14,257 nucleotides of DNA from DASXSB01 sp036506275 (GCA_036506275.1 DASXSB010000102.1:1-14257); one strand, 5' to 3'. Positions 1 to 9,660 are shown, numbered from the stretch's first letter. Notes: generated from the sequence alone by a model not told the origin. Translations and numbers: made by a program.

Positions 1-1
1 C

Positions 2-298
2 CAGGTCGAAGGCGGCCTCGAGATCTTCGAGCTTCCGCTCCCTGCCGTCCTCTCCGCGCAGAAGGGATTGAACGAGCCGCGCTATCCCACGCTCAAGGGG
101 ATCATGGGCGCCAAGAAGAAGGAGATCAAGGACGTGAAGGCGGCCGACGTCGGCGTGGCCACGGAGGCGCCGCAGCTTTCCGTGGTGGGCCTGGAAGCGT
201 TGCCGCCGCGTCCGCCCGGCCGCATCGTCGAGGGCGACGTGCAGACGGCGGTGAAGGAGCTGGTGCGCTCGCTCCGCGAAGACGCGAAAGCCATCTGA
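2..298 (+). CDS. etfB: Electron transfer flavoprotein beta subunit, 3' end only
   Basis: The reading frame is open from the left window edge and ends at TGA 296-298, giving the last 98 residues of EtfB; the start lies outside the window. The visible part begins QVEGGLEIFELPLPAV and continues with LNEPRYPTLKGIMGAKKK, which matches the characteristic C-terminal region of ETF beta (EGG..., then LNEPRYP.L..IM.AKKK). ETF is a cytoplasmic heterodimer of EtfA and EtfB carrying FAD and AMP; it accepts electrons from acyl-CoA dehydrogenases and passes them to ETF-quinone oxidoreductase or another acceptor. etfA follows after 21 bp and an acyl-CoA dehydrogenase comes next, the usual arrangement for a dedicated electron carrier. 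The N-terminal nucleotide-binding part is missing, so the sequence cannot show whether this is a conventional or a bifurcating ETF. The family call is secure. Confidence 0.93.
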   Translation, partial: QVEGGLEIFELPLPAVLSAQKGLNEPRYPTLKGIMGAKKKEIKDVKAADVGVATEAPQLSVVGLEALPPRPPGRIVEGDVQTAVKELVRSLREDAKAI

Positions 299-319
299 CC
301 GAGACAGGAGAGAACGACG

Positions 320-1297
320 ATGCCCGCGCTCTGGTGCGTGGTCGAAGACGATCGCAAGGGAATACCGAAGAAGGTCATGGCGGAGGTGCTGGGCGAGACC
401 GCGCGCCTCAACGCGGGCACCGTGGAAGCGGTGTGGCTCACCGACAAGGCGAGCGAAGAGGGACTGAAGCAGCTCGGGGAATGGGGCGCCACCCGCGTCC
501 TCCTCGCCGAGAGCGCCGCCCTCGCGCCGTATCGCGGCGAGGTGTGGACGAAGATCCTCGCCGATCTCGCCGCCCGCGAGTCGCCGCGCGCCATCCTCGG
601 CCCCGTCACCAGTCGCCAGCGCGAGCTGATGGCGCGCCTGGCCGCGCGCCTCGGCGTGGGTCTGGCCGCCGATGTGGTCGCGCTCAAGCTCGACGGCGAC
701 AAGATGGTGGCGACGCGCCCCGTGTACGCGGGGAAGCTGCTGGCGCGCATGACGTGGGCGAAAGGACCGTGGCTCGCCACCCTGCGGCCCAACGTCTTCC
801 GTCCCGCCGAGGCCCAGCCCGGCCGCGCGGCCAAGGTGGAGCGCATCGACGTCGCCGCCCCCGAGGCCAAGATGAAGCTGGTGGAGCGCAAGGAGGAAGT
901 CTCCACCGGTCTGCCCGAGCTCACGGAAGCGGAGACGGTGATCTCGGGCGGGCGCGGCATGAAGGGCCCCGAGAACTACGTCATCCTCGAGGAGATGGCG
1001 CGCGTCATCGGCGCCGCCGTGGGCGCCTCGCGGGCGGCGGTGGATGCGGGGTGGCGACCGCACCGCTTCCAGATCGGACAGACGGGACGGACGATCTCGC
1101 CCAAGCTTTATCTCGGCTTCGGCGTCTCCGGCGCCATCCAGCATCTGGCGGGGATGCGGACGTCGAAGGTGATCGTGGCCGTGAACAAGGATCCGGAGGC
1201 GCCGATCTTCAAGATCGCCGATTACGGCATCGTGGGTGACCTCTTCGAGGTGGTGCCGGCGCTGACGCAGGAGTTCAAGAAGCTGCTGGAGACGTGA
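320..1297 (+). CDS. etfA: Electron transfer flavoprotein alpha subunit
   Basis: A 325-residue protein of normal EtfA length. The N-terminal half (about 1-190) is the ETF alpha/beta Rossmann-like domain. The C-terminal half is the FAD-binding domain: ISGGRGMKGPENY begins at about 209, GASRAAVDAGW is at 235-245, and the ETF-alpha signature runs from QIGQTGRTISPKLY (251-264) into GVSGAIQHLAGM (268-279), followed by VNKDPEAPIFKIADYGIVGD. These loops hold the FAD isoalloxazine and ADP parts in known structures. The start is ATG 320, with AGGAG at 306-310. The TGA at 1295-1297 is one base from the ATG of the next gene, an acyl-CoA dehydrogenase, so translational coupling is likely. With EtfB it would carry electrons from the two dehydrogenases in this operon. 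All expected motifs are present. Confidence 0.96.
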   Translation: MPALWCVVEDDRKGIPKKVMAEVLGETARLNAGTVEAVWLTDKASEEGLKQLGEWGATRVLLAESAALAPYRGEVWTKILADLAARESPRAILGPVTSRQRELMARLAARLGVGLAADVVALKLDGDKMVATRPVYAGKLLARMTWAKGPWLATLRPNVFRPAEAQPGRAAKVERIDVAAPEAKMKLVERKEEVSTGLPELTEAETVISGGRGMKGPENYVILEEMARVIGAAVGASRAAVDAGWRPHRFQIGQTGRTISPKLYLGFGVSGAIQHLAGMRTSKVIVAVNKDPEAPIFKIADYGIVGDLFEVVPALTQEFKKLLET

Positions 1298-1298
1298 C

Positions 1299-2438
<1,140 letters not shown>

Positions 2439-2445
2439 GGGAGCG

Positions 2446-4116
2446 ATGAACCGTCGGGACCCGCGTAACCGATCGAAGGGCGACTGGGAAGCCCAGACGT
2501 ACCGCCCGTTCGTCGACAAGGCCCCCGAGCGCCCCGTGCGCTTCGAGTCGCTGTCCGGCCTGCCCCTGGCGCCGCTGTACACGCCGGAGGATCTCTCCGA
2601 CTGGTCGTACGCGGAGAAGCTCGGCTATCCCGGGGAGTACCCGTACACGCGCGGCGTCTATCCCACGATGTACCGCGGGCGTCTGTGGACGATGCGGATG
2701 TTCGCCGGCTTCGGTCGGCCCGAGGACACCAACGAGCGGTTCAAATATCTCCTCGCGCAGGGACAGACGGGACTCTCCACCGCCTTCGACATGCCGGCCC
2801 TCATGGGGTACGACGCCGACCATCCGCGTGCGCGCGGCGAGGTCGGCAAGGAAGGCGTGTCGATCTCGACGCTGGCCGACTTCGAGCGCCTCTTCGCCGA
2901 CATCCCCCTCGGCGATGTCACCACCTCGATGACCATCAACTGCACGGCGTCGATCGCGCTCGCCATGTACCTCGCCGTCGCCGAGAAGCAGGGCGTGTCG
3001 TGGGACCGCGTGGGCGGCACCATGCAGAACGACATGCTGAAGGAGTTCATCGCCCAGAAGGAGTGGATCTGCCCGCCGGAGCCGGCCGTGCGCATCGTGA
3101 CCGACATGATCGAGTTCACGGCCACGCACGTGCCGCGCTTCAATCCCGTGTCGATCTCCGGCTACCACATCCGGGAGGCGGGCTCGACGGCGGTGCAGGA
3201 GCTGGCCTTCACGCTCGCGGACGGCCTCGGCTACGTGGAGGCGGCCCTCGCGCGCGGGCTCGACATCGACAGCTTCGCGCCCCGGCTCTCGTTCTTCTTC
3301 GACATCCACAACGACTTCTTCGAGGAGATCGCCAAGCTGCGGGCGGCGCGCCGGATGTGGGCGCGCTTCATGAAGGAGCGCTTCCGGGCGAAGCGGCCGG
3401 AGTCGATGCGGCTGCGCACGCACACGCAGACGGCCGGGGTGTCGGCCACCGCCCAGCAGCCGCTGAACAACATCGCCCGCGTCGCCCTCCAGGCCCTCGC
3501 CGCCGTCCTCGGCGGCGCGCAGTCGCTCCACACGAACTCCTACGACGAGACGTGGGCGCTGCCCACCGAGGACGCGGTGACGGTGGCGCTGCGCACGCAG
3601 CAGATCGTGGCGGAGGAGACGGGGGCGCCGCTCACCATCGATCCCCTCGGCGGCTCCTACTATCTGGAGAAGCTCACGGATCAGATGGAGGCGGCGGCCA
3701 TGGCTTACATCGACCGCATCGACGCCATGGGCGGGATCGTGCGCGCCATCGACGCCGGTTACCCGCAAAGGGAGATCGCGGACGCCGCCTACCGCTACCA
3801 GCTCATGGACGATCGCGGCGAGAAGGTCGTGGTGGGCGTGAACAAGTACGTCATGAAGGAAGACGGCGCCATCAACTACCTCCGCATCGACGAGTCGGTG
3901 GAGCGGGAGCAGATCGAGAAGGTGGGACGCGCGAAGGCGGCCCGCGACATGGCGAAGGTGGCGCGGCGGCTGAAGCAGGTCGGCGACGCCTGCCGCCACG
4001 GCGAGAACATCATGCCCGTCCTCATCGACGCCGTGAAGGACGGCGCGAGCCTGGGCGAGGTCTCCGACGTCTATCGCGAGGTCTTCGGGCTCTACCGCGA
4101 GCCCATCATCTTCTGA
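2446..4116 (+). CDS. icmA: B12-dependent acyl-CoA mutase large subunit, probably isobutyryl-CoA mutase IcmA
   Basis: A 556-residue protein equal to the substrate-binding TIM-barrel of the methylmalonyl-CoA mutase family without a C-terminal B12 domain; the cobalamin subunit is encoded separately at 5678. The CoA-channel motif RGRLWTMRMFAGFG is at about 77-90, GLSTAFDMP at 109-117, GTMQND at 191-196 and SGYHIREAG at 238-246, where His241 matches the catalytic His244 of Propionibacterium mutase. Against that enzyme the numbering shift is a constant -3. Its Tyr89 and Arg207, which bind the methylmalonyl carboxylate, are Phe86 and Gln204 here, the pair reported for isobutyryl-CoA mutase. Ala113 and Phe86 do not match the Asp and Ile of 2-hydroxyisobutyryl-CoA mutase. 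The predicted reaction is isobutyryl-CoA to n-butyryl-CoA and back, using adenosylcobalamin. AGGGAG at 2438-2443 overlaps the previous stop. Automatic tools would probably call this methylmalonyl-CoA mutase; the mutase family is certain, the substrate inferred from two residues. Confidence 0.88.
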   Translation: MNRRDPRNRSKGDWEAQTYRPFVDKAPERPVRFESLSGLPLAPLYTPEDLSDWSYAEKLGYPGEYPYTRGVYPTMYRGRLWTMRMFAGFGRPEDTNERFKYLLAQGQTGLSTAFDMPALMGYDADHPRARGEVGKEGVSISTLADFERLFADIPLGDVTTSMTINCTASIALAMYLAVAEKQGVSWDRVGGTMQNDMLKEFIAQKEWICPPEPAVRIVTDMIEFTATHVPRFNPVSISGYHIREAGSTAVQELAFTLADGLGYVEAALARGLDIDSFAPRLSFFFDIHNDFFEEIAKLRAARRMWARFMKERFRAKRPESMRLRTHTQTAGVSATAQQPLNNIARVALQALAAVLGGAQSLHTNSYDETWALPTEDAVTVALRTQQIVAEETGAPLTIDPLGGSYYLEKLTDQMEAAAMAYIDRIDAMGGIVRAIDAGYPQREIADAAYRYQLMDDRGEKVVVGVNKYVMKEDGAINYLRIDESVEREQIEKVGRAKAARDMAKVARRLKQVGDACRHGENIMPVLIDAVKDGASLGEVSDVYREVFGLYREPIIF

Positions 4117-4140
4117 GCGCGTGAGGGTAAGGGGAGAGCC

Positions 4141-5211
4141 ATGATCGACACCATCCGGATCACGAAGGCGACCACGCACAAGGAGAAGCCGAAGGACAGC
4201 GAGCTCACCTTCGGGACCGTTTTCACCGATCACATGTTCGTCATGGACTTCGAGGAAGAGAAGGGGTGGTACGACCCGCGCGTCGAGCCGTACGGTCCCA
4301 TTCCCCTCGACCCCGCCGCCGCCATCCTCCACTATGCGCAGGGGATCTTCGACGGCCTGAAGGCGTTCCGGGGGAAAGACGGCAAGGTGCGGATGTTCCG
4401 GCCGCAGAAGCACGTGGAGCGGATGAACGGCTCCGCGCGGCGCATGTGCATCCCGCTCCTCGATCCCGACGTCGCCATGAAATCGCTCGTCACCCTCGTC
4501 GGCCTCGAGCGCGACTGGGTGCCGGCGCGGGTGGGGACGTCGCTCTACATCCGTCCCACCATCATCGCGAACGAGGCGTTCCTCGGCGTGCGCCCGGCGA
4601 AGTCGTACATCTACTACGTCATCCTCTCCCCGGTGGGCGCCTACTATCCGGAGGGGATGAACCCGGTCAAGATCCTCGTCGTCGACCGTTTCGTGCGCGC
4701 GGTGGAGGGCGGCATCGGGGCCGCCAAGACGGGCAGCAACTACTCGGCGAGCCTCTACGCGGCGGAGGAGGCGAAGCACGAGGGCTTCACGCAGGTGCTG
4801 TGGCTGGACGGCCGCGAGCGCCGGTACATCGACGAAGTGGGTACGATGAACATCATGCTCAAGATCGGGGACGAGATCGTGACGCCGCCCCTGACGTCGG
4901 GCACGATCCTCCCCGGCGTCACGCGCGACTCCGCCCTCACCCTGCTCCGCGAGTGGGGGCTTTCCGTGTCGGAGCGCCAGATCTCGATCGACGAGGTCAT
5001 GGAGGCCGCGCGCCGGGGGACGTTGAAAGAAGTGTGGGGCACGGGAACGGCGGCCGTGATCTCGCCGGTGGGAGAGCTCGCCTACAAGGGCCAGCGGATC
5101 GTCGTCAACGGCGGGCGCATCGGCGATCTCACGCAGAAGCTCTACGACACCATCGTCGCCATCCAGTACGGGACGGTGAAGGACACGCACGGGTGGACGG
5201 TCGACGTCTGA
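4141..5211 (+). CDS. ilvE: Branched-chain amino acid aminotransferase
   Basis: A 356-residue fold-type IV PLP enzyme of the longer BCAT class found in eukaryotes and many bacteria. Key features are LHYAQGIFDGLKAFRG at 63-78, the RPT segment at 138-140, the PLP-lysine motif GAAKTGSNYSAS with Lys196, the YIDEVGTMN segment at 229-237, and LTSGTILPGVTRDS near 260-275 for cofactor phosphate binding. It exchanges amino groups between leucine, isoleucine or valine and 2-oxoglutarate. From valine the product is 2-oxoisovalerate, which after oxidative decarboxylation gives isobutyryl-CoA, the proposed mutase substrate. GGGGAG at 4131-4136 precedes ATG 4141; the gene sits 24 bp after the mutase large subunit and 24 bp before the HIT gene. 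It is unusual to find it between the two mutase subunit genes, and this supports a branched-chain role for the operon. No branched-chain oxoacid dehydrogenase genes are visible in the window. Confidence 0.94.
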   Translation: MIDTIRITKATTHKEKPKDSELTFGTVFTDHMFVMDFEEEKGWYDPRVEPYGPIPLDPAAAILHYAQGIFDGLKAFRGKDGKVRMFRPQKHVERMNGSARRMCIPLLDPDVAMKSLVTLVGLERDWVPARVGTSLYIRPTIIANEAFLGVRPAKSYIYYVILSPVGAYYPEGMNPVKILVVDRFVRAVEGGIGAAKTGSNYSASLYAAEEAKHEGFTQVLWLDGRERRYIDEVGTMNIMLKIGDEIVTPPLTSGTILPGVTRDSALTLLREWGLSVSERQISIDEVMEAARRGTLKEVWGTGTAAVISPVGELAYKGQRIVVNGGRIGDLTQKLYDTIVAIQYGTVKDTHGWTVDV

Positions 5212-5235
5212 TCCTCATGCTCCGGGAGGACTGTC

Positions 5236-5685
5236 ATGCCTGAGGCCCGCGCGGCGGCGTCGAATTGCGTCTTCTGCAAGATCCGCGACGGCGCCATCCC
5301 CGCCATGAAGGTCTACGAGGACGATCGGACCTTCTGCATCATGGACATCAACCCGCTCAACGAGGGCCACTGCCTGGTCATCACCAAAGCGCACGCGCCC
5401 ACGATCTTCGAGACGGAGACGAAGGACCTCCAGGCCGCCATCGCCACCGCCAAGAAGGTCGCCATTGCCCTCCTGAGAGCAGTGAAGATGGACGGCCTCA
5501 ACATGCTGCAGGCGAACGGCGCCGCCGCCTTCCAGTCCGTGCCCCACTACCATCTCCACCTGATCCCGCGCTGGAAGAACGACGGCCGCGGATTCGACTG
5601 GAAGCTGGTGCCGGGCGATCGCGACGCCATCGTGAGCGTGGGCGAGCGGTTGCGGGCGGTGCTCGGAGGTCACGATCATGACTGA
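5236..5685 (+). CDS. HIT-family (histidine triad) nucleotide hydrolase
   Basis: A 149-residue protein with the HIT fold. CVFC (Cys11, Cys14) is the zinc-ligand pair seen in many bacterial HIT proteins, followed by KIRDGAIPA, INPLNEGHCLVITKAHAP at 38-55 and the triad QSVPHYHLHLIPRW with His104, His106 and His108. The middle histidine is the expected nucleophile. Bacterial HIT enzymes hydrolyse AMP or GMP joined through phosphoramidate, acyl or sulfate bonds. GGAGGA at 5225-5230 places the start at ATG 5236. The stop overlaps the start of the B12 subunit gene by 8 bp, so the two are probably co-translated. Its role in a mutase operon is unknown. Possibilities are clearance of adenylated by-products such as acyl-AMP, or a role linked to adenosylcobalamin; both are speculation. 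The family assignment is firm. Confidence 0.92.
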   Translation: MPEARAAASNCVFCKIRDGAIPAMKVYEDDRTFCIMDINPLNEGHCLVITKAHAPTIFETETKDLQAAIATAKKVAIALLRAVKMDGLNMLQANGAAAFQSVPHYHLHLIPRWKNDGRGFDWKLVPGDRDAIVSVGERLRAVLGGHDHD

Positions 5686-6085
5686 CGAGCGCAAGATCCG
5701 CGTCGTCGTGGCCAAGCCGGGGCTCGACGGCCATGACCGCGGGGCGAAGATCGTGGCGCGCGCGCTGCGCGACGCCGGCTTCGAGGTGATCTACACCGGC
5801 CTTCACCAGACGCCGGAGCAGATCGTGGCCACCGCCGTCCAGGAGGACGCCGACGCCATCGGCCTCAGCGTGCTCTCGGGCGCCCACAACTATCTGTTCA
5901 AGGCCGTGCTCGACCTGCTCAAGGAAAAGGGCGGCGACGACATCGCCGTCTTCGGGGGCGGCATCATCCCGCCCGAGGACATCGCCGCCCTCAAGGCGAT
6001 GGGCGTCAAGGAGCTGTTTACCCCCGGCACCTCCACCCAGGACATCGTCCGCTTCGTCCGCGAGCACATCCGGGCCGCGGTGTAG
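5678..6085 (+). CDS. icmB: Cobalamin-binding small subunit of acyl-CoA mutase (IcmB-like)
   Basis: A 135-residue stand-alone B12-binding domain. It carries the base-off/His-on signature: Asp17-Gly-His19-Asp-Arg-Gly22 (DxHxxG), Ser64-Val-Leu66 (SxL) and the glycine run GGG at 93-95 followed by IIPPED. His19 would replace dimethylbenzimidazole as the lower cobalt ligand. It should pair with the large subunit at 2446-4116 to form the active adenosylcobalamin mutase, as IcmA/IcmB or archaeal split mutases do. Its length is typical of these small subunits, and it ends in LFTPGTSTQDIVRFVRE, the usual family C-terminus. GGAGG at 5665-5669 lies inside the HIT gene, and ATG 5678 overlaps the HIT stop. 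The two subunits are separated by about 1.5 kb carrying ilvE and the HIT gene, which is not the simplest arrangement. Confidence in the B12 domain is very high; the Icm label follows the partner. Confidence 0.93.
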   Translation: MTDERKIRVVVAKPGLDGHDRGAKIVARALRDAGFEVIYTGLHQTPEQIVATAVQEDADAIGLSVLSGAHNYLFKAVLDLLKEKGGDDIAVFGGGIIPPEDIAALKAMGVKELFTPGTSTQDIVRFVREHIRAAV

Positions 6086-6091
6086 GCCGTC

Positions 6092-7233
<1,142 letters not shown>

Positions 7234-7237
<4 letters not shown>

Positions 7238-8028
7238 CCGTGCCGTCCTCCGACCTCATCGTCGTCGAGGACGTCGCCAAGCGCTACCTGACCTCTTCCG
7301 GCCCCGTCCCCGCCCTCGACGACGTCTCCCTTCGCGTCGCCACCGGCGAGTTCTGCACCGTGATCGGGCCCTCCGGCTGCGGAAAGTCCACGCTGCTCGG
7401 CATGATCGGCGGCCTCGTCGCGCCCGATCACGGGCGCGTGCTCATCGACGGCCGGCGCGTGAGCGGACCGGATCCGCGCCGCGTGGCGCCCGTCTTCCAG
7501 GACGCCGGTCTCTTTCCCTGGCGCACCACCGTGGAGAACGTCGAGTTCGGCCTCGAGTTGCAAGGCGTGCCGCGCGCGCGGCGCCGTCAGGTCGCCACCG
7601 ACCTCCTCGGCCCCCTCGGACTGAGCGCGTTCGCGGCGAAATATCCGCGCGAGCTGTCGGGGGGCATGCGACAGCGGGTGGCCATCGGTCGCGCCCTCGC
7701 CCTCGACACGAACATCCTCCTCATGGACGAGCCGTTCGGTGCCCTCGACGAGCAGACGCGGGTGCTGATGGGGGAATGGCTGCTCGACATCTGGCGGCGC
7801 ACGCGCAAGACCGTGATCTTCGTCACCCACAGCCTGCACGAGGCGCTGGCTCTTTCGACGCGAGTGGTCGTGATGACGGCGCGGCCGGGCCGCATCAAGA
7901 GCATCCTGCCGCTGCCGCTTCCCTATCCGCGCGAGATGGAGTCCGCCGAGCTCGTCACCCTCCGCGCCAAGCTGTGGGGCGAGATCCGCGAGGAGTCGCT
8001 GCGAGCGATGGGCGAGCAGGCGCCATGA
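7234..8028 (+). CDS. ABC transporter ATP-binding protein, nitrate/sulfonate/taurine (NitT/TauT) type
   Basis: A 264-residue ATPase with all expected motifs: Walker A GPSGCGKST at 45-53, Q-loop Gln89 in VFQDAGLFPWRT, ABC signature LSGGMRQRVAIGRAL beginning at 141, Walker B ILLMDEP at 161-167, D-loop GALDEQ and H-loop His199. The FPWRTTVENVEFGLE segment and the C-terminal RPGRI stretch are typical of SsuB/TauB/NrtD-like subunits. It energises the two membrane subunits encoded next. The start is GTG 7234, overlapping the dehydrogenase stop by 4 bp; a second GTG two codons later is possible. The 3' end overlaps the first permease as ATGA. The family imports small organic anions, sulfonates, pyrimidines or thiamine precursors, and the substrate cannot be read from the ATPase. 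Its place in an acyl-CoA operon suggests uptake of a catabolic substrate. Confidence 0.94.
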
Positions 8029-8780
8029 GATCGCTGCGGGTCTTCGGTGTGCGGGTGACGATCGTGGTGGCGCTGCTCGCGCTGTGGGAGATCGCGGCGC
8101 GCGCGTGGAATCCGCTCCTCGCCGTGCCCCCCTCGGTGGTGCCGCCGGCGCTGATCGATCTGCTCACGCTCACCTCGTATCCCGATCTCCCGCGGCACCT
8201 GCTCGTCACCGTGCGGGAGATCGCCGTCGCTTACGTCCTCGCCGTCGCCGCCGGCCTCGCGTGCGGTTTCGCGCTCGGCCTCCACCGCACGCTCGGCCGC
8301 GTCTACGCGCCGATCCTGGCCGCGCTCTACGCCGTCCCCGCCGTCGTCTGGTACCCGTCGCTCATGCTGTTCTTCGGCCTCGACTCCGCCTCCAAGATCG
8401 CCTTCGGCTTCCTGCTCGGGTTCTTCCCGATCACGCTCGCGGTCCTGGCCGGGATCCGCCAGGTGCACGCCGGGCTGCTCACGGTAGCGCGCGCGTTCGG
8501 CGCGGGGCCGCTGACGACGTTCAGGCTGGTGATGGTGCCATCGATGCTGTTCACGCTGGTGGGCGGCCTGCGCGCCGGCCTCGCGCTCGCGGTGATCGGC
8601 GTCATCGTGGGCGAGGTGCTGGGCTCGAAGGCGGGCGTGGGCGCGCTGATCAACCACGCGTACGGGTTGCTACGCACGACGGATTACGTGGCGCTGGTGC
8701 TGCTGACGCTGGCCCTCGTAGTCGCCACGGATGCTCTCGCCAGCATCGTGGAACGTCGGGCGCGGCGGTGGGCGGGATGA
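8025..8780 (+). CDS. ABC transporter permease 1 (NitT/TauT type)
   Basis: A 251-residue inner-membrane protein of the binding-protein-dependent permease family. I place the start at ATG 8025, overlapping the ATPase stop (ATGA), although the frame stays open upstream inside the ATPase gene. The N-terminus MRSLRVFGVRVTIVVALLALWEIAAR followed by PPSVVPPALIDLL is the usual SsuC/TauC-like opening, with about six hydrophobic segments. The cytoplasmic EAA loop that contacts the ATPase is LTVARAFGAGPLTTFRLVMVP at roughly 152-172, where the conserved Gly is Gly159; the first positions of the motif are VARA instead of EAA, which is common in this family. It would form a heterodimeric channel with the second permease. 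Two different permease genes, instead of one forming a homodimer, is a minority arrangement within the NitT/TauT group. Confidence 0.9.
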   Translation: MRSLRVFGVRVTIVVALLALWEIAARAWNPLLAVPPSVVPPALIDLLTLTSYPDLPRHLLVTVREIAVAYVLAVAAGLACGFALGLHRTLGRVYAPILAALYAVPAVVWYPSLMLFFGLDSASKIAFGFLLGFFPITLAVLAGIRQVHAGLLTVARAFGAGPLTTFRLVMVPSMLFTLVGGLRAGLALAVIGVIVGEVLGSKAGVGALINHAYGLLRTTDYVALVLLTLALVVATDALASIVERRARRWAG

Positions 8781-8805
8781 TCGTGTGCGCGCGCGGCGGC
8801 GCGGG

Positions 8806-8852
8806 GCTTCCGTGAGGACGGCGGGCGGGTCAGAGCTTCCGTGAAGACGGCG
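8806..8852 (+). repeat. Short direct repeat, 18 bp, around the permease 2 start
   Basis: The 18-mer gcttccgtgaggacggcg at 8806-8823 recurs at 8835-8852 as gcttccgtgaagacggcg, with one mismatch and a 29-bp period. The second copy contains the GTG start codon of permease 2. The period is not a multiple of three, so the duplication does not extend the protein in frame. Confidence 0.8.
8812..8844 (+). other. Possible 10-codon leader reading frame overlapping the permease 2 start
   Basis: GTG 8812 opens the short frame MRTAGGSELP, whose TGA at 8842-8844 overlaps the GTG start of permease 2 at 8841 (GTGA). Its first four codons (MRTA) copy the first four of permease 2 (MKTA) because the DNA around both starts is duplicated. 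It could couple translation across the 60-bp gap between the two permeases, or it may be a chance product of the duplication. No strong ribosome site is visible for either start. Confidence 0.25.
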
Positions 8853-9587
8853 CGAATCGTCGGACTTCAAGTGCTCAGCATCGCGATCGCGCTCGGGCTC
8901 TGGGAGGTGGTGGCGCGGGCGGGATGGGTCGATCCCGCCTTCGTGCCGGCGCCGTCGGCGGTGGCGGCCGCGTTCGGCCGCATCGGCGCCGCCGCGCTGC
9001 GCGCGCTCGGCGACACGCTCGTGAAAGCCGCCATCGCCTACGTCATCGCGGTGGTGCTGGGCGTGGGGGCGGGGATCGCGCTCGGCTCCGCGCGCGCGCC
9101 GCGTGAGGTCCTCACGCCGTTCGTGATCGGCGTCTACGGCATCCCGAAAATTCTCGTGCTGCCGTGGATCGTGCTGCTCCTCGGCTTCGGCACCGCCCCC
9201 GCCATCGTCTACGGGACCATCCAGGCCTTCTTCCCGATCCTCGTCATCGTGATGGGCAGCGTGCGCGACGTCGACGCCACGCTGCTGACGGTGGCCCGCT
9301 CCTACGGCGCGCGCCCGTGGCAGCTCTACTGGAAGGTGATCCTCCCCGCCATCGTGCCCGCCGTCCTCGCCGGCATGCGCCTCGGCATCGTCTTCTGTCT
9401 GCTCGGCGTGCTGATCGTGGAGATGTTCGCCGGCGTGCGCGGGATGGGCTACGTGATGGGCTCCCTCGCCAACGGCTTCCGCGCCGCCGAGCTGTTCGCC
9501 GTCACCGGCCTCGTCTCCGCCGCGTCGATCATCATCGTCCTCGGCCTGGACGCGCTCAACGACAAGCTGGCGCACTGGCGGGGGTGA
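8841..9587 (+). CDS. ABC transporter permease 2 (NitT/TauT type)
   Basis: A 248-residue permease of the same family as its neighbour but clearly divergent from it. It starts MKTARIVGLQVLSIAIALGLWEVVAR at GTG 8841, then FVPAPSAVAAAF, several hydrophobic segments and the EAA loop TVARSYGARPWQLYWKVILP at 150-169, a closer match to the family consensus than permease 1. It lies 60 bp after permease 1, the widest gap in the operon, and the start region carries a small direct repeat that may affect translation. It is the last gene of the run that begins with etfB. No substrate-binding protein of the NMT1/THI5 or SsuA type is visible on either side, so the transporter either uses a binding protein encoded elsewhere or its gene has been lost. 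Confidence 0.9.
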   Translation: MKTARIVGLQVLSIAIALGLWEVVARAGWVDPAFVPAPSAVAAAFGRIGAAALRALGDTLVKAAIAYVIAVVLGVGAGIALGSARAPREVLTPFVIGVYGIPKILVLPWIVLLLGFGTAPAIVYGTIQAFFPILVIVMGSVRDVDATLLTVARSYGARPWQLYWKVILPAIVPAVLAGMRLGIVFCLLGVLIVEMFAGVRGMGYVMGSLANGFRAAELFAVTGLVSAASIIIVLGLDALNDKLAHWRG

Positions 9588-9611
9588 GCGGCGCGCCGCG
9601 TTCGGCGCCGC
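9588..9611 (+). terminator. GC-rich hairpin after the operon; possible terminator without a T-tract
   Basis: Directly after the permease 2 stop, gcggcgc (9588-9594) can pair with gcgccgc (9605-9611) across a 10-base loop. The 5' half can also fold on itself as the 12-bp palindrome gcggcgcgccgc (9588-9599). No run of T follows, so an intrinsic terminator of the usual kind is not supported. It may instead protect the mRNA 3' end or act together with Rho. Confidence 0.35.
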
Positions 9612-9645
9612 CGTCCAGCGTTTCACGATTTCCGAATGTAGACTG

Positions 9646-9660
9646 AACCCTATCAGGGTT
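9646..9660. promoter_or_regulatory. 15-bp palindrome upstream of the lipoprotein gene, possible operator
   Basis: aaccct (9646-9651) and agggtt (9655-9660) form a perfect inverted repeat around atc, about 35 bp upstream of the lipoprotein start. Its size and position suit a dimeric regulator site. A 6-bp arm can also occur by chance, and no convincing -35/-10 pair is visible nearby. Confidence 0.3.

Noticed and set aside
82..960. A 292-codon minus-strand open frame opposite etfB/etfA.
   Set aside because: Composition is Ser/Arg/Ala-rich with no family pattern, and the sense strand encodes complete ETF motifs.
2446..4116. 2-hydroxyisobutyryl-CoA mutase as the identity of the large subunit.
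   Set aside because: That enzyme's characteristic Ile and Asp correspond here to Phe86 and Ala113.
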